From NCBI GenBank assembly GCA_002716825.1, contig PBCC01000035.1:1-57408 (forward strand): DNA of 57,408 nt, read 5' to 3'. Origin of the DNA: Halobacteriovorax sp. (GTDB taxonomy: Bacteria > Bdellovibrionota > Bacteriovoracia > Bacteriovoracales > Bacteriovoracaceae). Positions 54,702-57,408 of this stretch are shown here, in pieces. Position 1 is the first letter of the stretch. The number at the start of each line of letters is the position of its first letter. A program made the position numbers and the translations under genes. The notes under the pieces are model-generated. The model made no database searches, was not told where the DNA came from, and saw nothing but the letters and a program-made list of their open reading frames with translations.

Positions 54702-55718
54702 ATGCGACTTATTGGGCTTTTATCGCTTGTTGTGCTTAGTCTAGCTGCTCATGGAGCAGAGGTAGACCAGTTTACCCGTCGATTTGAGCCTCTGGCCGAT
54801 ATGGCATCTCAAGTAAATCATCGTGCCAACGCTTATCTAAGAGTAGCAGTTGAACGCACTAATGCAGCCAGTCGCTGTGATTCAAGTATTAAAAGTGAAA
54901 AGAAACTCTACAAAGAGATGACATCTTTCTTTGCCAACCACCTTAAAGGCCAACTGGTTAAAGACCTTATTTACAAAGATGGGATTGAAAGACATGTCAC
55001 TACACTTGAAGACTCTATTTATAATGATTGGAGCCTGATCAGTGGCACGTTGATGTCGATTAATTCGATCGCCAATATGCTCGATGTTATGAGTCCTGAA
55101 CTCAATATCGGTGGGGTCAGAGTGGGAACTGATAAGTTCGAGCATATGTTTGGCCAAGGGCTAAGCTATTTTAAAAGTCATCACATCAAAGGGAAAAGTC
55201 TTAGAAAGACTCTCAAAAAGGGAGTGTTCAAGGAAAAAATGATCTTGGGTGGATTGATGGTTGAGACTGGAGTTTTCTCGTACGCTGACTTTTCAGCCAA
55301 CTTCAATGGTATGAGGTTTTGGAATCACGTGCTTCAAAAGCGTAACGATGTCTTAGGCGAAGAGCATAATATAGGCCCCTATGTCGAATGCGTAGACCAA
55401 CAATGGGTGGTTGTAGAGTCTAATCCAATTGATTTTAGAAACTATATGGACGACTCCATGGATGAAGCAATTAATTGTTCAAAGTTTGCCACTAAAAAAG
55501 GCGCAAAACAGTTCAGACAATCAATCGCTAGACTGAGCAAAAGTGATAAGCGTTATACAGATATGTGTCTAGGTTCAAACACAACACTTGAAAAGGTTGC
55601 AACAAAATACAATGTCTCGATTGTTAAAGAAGCTAAGGAAGATAGAGATTTTTTACCTCATTGGATTATTAACAAAAACGGAACAGGTACGGTTAAATAC
55701 ACTGGGGAGTTTAAGTGA
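54702..55718 (+). CDS. Secreted protein, unknown
   Basis: 338 residues with signal peptide MRLIGLLSLVVLSLAAHGA and GGAAGGA before the ATG. A central motif VGTDKFEHMFGQGLSYF and later TGVFSYADFSANFNGMRFWNHVL appear conserved-looking, with His and Asp that could bind metal. The first of two coupled genes: its stop overlaps the hydrolase start by 4 bases. I do not recognise the family. Confidence 0.75.
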   Translation: MRLIGLLSLVVLSLAAHGAEVDQFTRRFEPLADMASQVNHRANAYLRVAVERTNAASRCDSSIKSEKKLYKEMTSFFANHLKGQLVKDLIYKDGIERHVTTLEDSIYNDWSLISGTLMSINSIANMLDVMSPELNIGGVRVGTDKFEHMFGQGLSYFKSHHIKGKSLRKTLKKGVFKEKMILGGLMVETGVFSYADFSANFNGMRFWNHVLQKRNDVLGEEHNIGPYVECVDQQWVVVESNPIDFRNYMDDSMDEAINCSKFATKKGAKQFRQSIARLSKSDKRYTDMCLGSNTTLEKVATKYNVSIVKEAKEDRDFLPHWIINKNGTGTVKYTGEFK

Positions 55719-56716
55719 AATCTATCCTCGCTTTAAGCTCTATATTTTTCTATGTCAGCGTAAGTTTTGCTACTTGCACAGACACTTTACAAGCCGATAT
55801 CAAAAAACTTTCGAATGAAATTCACGCCGAGTACTTAGGCCATACCAAAGGTAAACACGGTATTAAAAACTTTGAACAAGAGCGTACCAATGAAGCACTT
55901 TTCATCGAGGGTGATGATAAAGTGATTGTTATGTTTCATGGTTTTATGGCCTCGCCCAGAGAAATGCTTCCACTGGCGAAGTCGATTCATCAAGAGCTTG
56001 GCCACAGCGTCTATATCCCGATGATTCGTGGTTTTGGGGCGGTTTCCGAAATTAATGACAAGTATAACTTTGATCATTGGCGCCTAGGGGTTAGTCAAAA
56101 TATCGCCCTTGTTACGAAATGTTTCTCAAGTATTGGCGTGATCGGCTACTCAATTGGTGCTGGTATGTTGGTCGATCATTTGCTTAGCGATAAACTATCA
56201 CCAAAAGTTAAGTCGGTGGCGCTATTATCACCATTTTTCAAAGGTCATTCCTGGCAAGCACCAGCGCTTGGAACAACTGTTTCAAAGAGCGTACTCAATC
56301 TCATGCGCTACGTGCTGAGAGTGGAGAGAGTGAAGCTTACAACCGTCGATAAAGTCGTGCGTGGTAAATATAAAGACCTGCAAGTCCTGATCGATGACCC
56401 GGATACATATACTCAATCTTTTTCAGTTATCTCGGGCAAAGCCTTGATGGATATTACTAAGGCACTCAAAGATAAAGATAGAGACATCACGAGTGAGCTC
56501 CCAACTTTTTTAGCCTATTCTAAGTCAGATCAAACCATCAGTTGGCGCTTTGCACGTCGTTACGTCGATCGCCATTTCAAACAAGTAGACGATACATTTA
56601 TTCTAGAAAAGGACCTGGCGATCCCACATGAAATTGTGGTTCCAAATAGTGAGCTAAACCCCACCTATATTGAGCTCTATCAGCGCATTAATGCTTTTCT
56701 TAGTCGCACCATGTAG
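55715..56716 (+). CDS. Secreted alpha/beta-hydrolase
   Basis: 333 residues with signal peptide (MKSILALSSIFFYVSVSFA). Serine nucleophile in VIGYSIGAGM (GxSxG), oxyanion segment VMFHGFMASPREM, Asp region TFLAYSKSDQTISWRFA, and a His in LAIPHEIVV, so a full triad. It could be an esterase or lipase acting in the periplasm. Coupled to the gene before it by a 4-base overlap. Substrate unknown. Confidence 0.85.
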   Translation: MKSILALSSIFFYVSVSFATCTDTLQADIKKLSNEIHAEYLGHTKGKHGIKNFEQERTNEALFIEGDDKVIVMFHGFMASPREMLPLAKSIHQELGHSVYIPMIRGFGAVSEINDKYNFDHWRLGVSQNIALVTKCFSSIGVIGYSIGAGMLVDHLLSDKLSPKVKSVALLSPFFKGHSWQAPALGTTVSKSVLNLMRYVLRVERVKLTTVDKVVRGKYKDLQVLIDDPDTYTQSFSVISGKALMDITKALKDKDRDITSELPTFLAYSKSDQTISWRFARRYVDRHFKQVDDTFILEKDLAIPHEIVVPNSELNPTYIELYQRINAFLSRTM

Positions 56717-56727
56717 AGCGCTGTCAA

Positions 56728-56756
56728 TTGTTGTTTGTCCATTTCTATGGTTATAT
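56728..56756 (+). promoter_or_regulatory. Sigma-70-type promoter before the oxidoreductase
   Basis: TTGTTG, 17 bases, TTATAT, with a start codon 29 bases beyond. Reasonable but not strong. Confidence 0.4.
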
Positions 56757-56785
56757 GACATCGTCTTTTTTTGATTTAGGATGTT

Positions 56786-57408
56786 ATGAAAACTGAAATT
56801 CTTGGCGGTAATGAGATTCTTATTCAAGGTGGGCTAGAGGCGGGCTTTTCTCTCTATACCGGATATCCTGGATCACCTCTTGCTGATTATTTTAATATCC
56901 TACACAAAAGATCCAAAGAACTAGAAAGTAGAGGCATTCGCGTTGCTATTGCTAACAGTGAAGCTAATGCTGCCGCCATGGCCTCTGGGGCAAAGCAAGC
57001 AGGCCGCGATTGTTTAGTTGGAATGAAGTCTATGGGACTTCATGTCGCTAGTGACGCCTTATCGGTGGGAAATTTTGCAAACCCTGGACCCGTCTTCACT
57101 GATCCTAAAACAGGAGAGAAGACAAGGCCTGGAGTGGTGATTGCTGTCGGTGATGATCCTTGGTCTATCTCCACATCGACACCGGCCGATTCCCGTTACC
57201 TCTTTAAGCATTTCCATATTCCATTCATCGAACCCGCGACTCCCCAGGAATTGAAAGACTGGATGGGTAAGGCCCTAGAGCTCTCAAGAAGCTCAAGTGT
57301 TTACACGGGACTTCTGCTCACCACCTTTATGGCCGAAGGCGGTGGCCGCGTCGAGGGGAGTGAACCAGCGCAAGTGGCTAAGGCCAAATCAACATTAGAT
57401 CCGGCAAC
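56786..57408 (+). CDS. Indolepyruvate:ferredoxin oxidoreductase, N-terminal part
   Basis: Partial, cut by the right edge: 207 codons. ATG at 56786 has AGGA upstream. Visible are the IorA-type thiamine enzyme elements GGNEILIQGGLEAGFSLYTGYPGSPLADYF, the conserved-Glu region NSEANAAAMASGAKQAG, MKSMGLHVASD and VIAVGDDPWSISTSTPADSRYLF. The enzyme oxidatively decarboxylates aryl pyruvates (indolepyruvate, phenylpyruvate, 4-hydroxyphenylpyruvate) to arylacetyl-CoA. It lies near the HPPD operon, whose substrate is one of these pyruvates. Confidence 0.8.
   Translation, partial: MKTEILGGNEILIQGGLEAGFSLYTGYPGSPLADYFNILHKRSKELESRGIRVAIANSEANAAAMASGAKQAGRDCLVGMKSMGLHVASDALSVGNFANPGPVFTDPKTGEKTRPGVVIAVGDDPWSISTSTPADSRYLFKHFHIPFIEPATPQELKDWMGKALELSRSSSVYTGLLLTTFMAEGGGRVEGSEPAQVAKAKSTLDPA

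Noticed and set aside
1-57408. CRISPR arrays, IS elements, integrase genes, tRNA and rRNA genes
   Set aside because: None seen: intergenic gaps are short, without regularly spaced repeats, terminal inverted repeats with transposases, or cloverleaf sequences.

Overview
The window is a dense stretch of bacterial chromosome of moderate G+C, with about 57 protein genes, no rRNA, tRNA, CRISPR array or insertion sequence that I can see, and no gene-free stretch longer than about 300 bases. The mix is a flagellated Gram-negative with outer-membrane barrels and lipoproteins, a CarD regulator, a B-type (single cytochrome b subunit) succinate dehydrogenase, FHA- and GYF-domain signalling proteins and many secreted orphan proteins. 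This fits the Bdellovibrionota (Bacteriovorax/Peredibacter-like predators). That placement is inference from gene content only; no marker gene was compared.

Layout. 1-6046: two secreted/outer-membrane orphans, serC, a periplasmic binding-like protein, tgt, and an FHA-membrane protein overlapping tgt. 6226-15087: outer-membrane protein, DEAD-box helicase, a secreted triplicated-repeat protein, a truncated globin, a DksA/TraR-like protein and small orphans, ending in a DUF481 porin-like protein. 15171-18388: queE (translation starting inside a terminator hairpin), DUF423, a PaaI-type thioesterase and a SprT-DUF2786 protein. The last three lie immediately downstream of sdhCAB (18392-21807). 22020-28661: secreted orphan, two metallo-beta-lactamase-fold hydrolases, flavin reductase, YceI-like protein, arginase-family enzyme, GYF-domain protein, and a short non-coding unit with an excellent sigma-54 promoter. 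28846-38868: sucCD-ndk, carD, cysS (with an apparent frameshift in an A7 run), lysA, uvrB and a FosA-GNAT fusion. 38891-46434: metalloprotease, phosphoesterase, a hairpin-repeat island, a three-gene signalling unit whose domains have lost canonical residues, and flagellin behind a sigma-28-like promoter. 46506-54543: a nine-gene operon on the minus strand. 54702-57408: two secreted proteins and the start of an indolepyruvate:ferredoxin oxidoreductase.

How the genes fit together. The most coherent system is the aromatic operon, reading leftward: HPPD, EthD-like protein, PaaF-like hydratase, PaaG-like isomerase, a lone PaaA-like diiron protein, PaaH in two cistrons, PaaJ-like thiolase and aldehyde dehydrogenase. 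The aryl-pyruvate-using oxidoreductase starts about 2.2 kb beyond its first gene. Together they suggest conversion of aromatic amino acids to arylacetyl-CoA or homogentisate, followed by ring attack and beta-oxidation, feeding succinyl-CoA into SucCD and SDH, both also in this window. PaaB, C, D, E, K and Z are not here, so the lone oxygenase is the puzzle.

Other items worth a second look are the sigma-54 sRNA candidate (25087-25262), the FosA-GNAT fusion, the cysS frameshift, the degenerate REC/HD-GYP module beside flagellin, and two genes (queE and the globin) whose start codons abut intrinsic-terminator hairpins.
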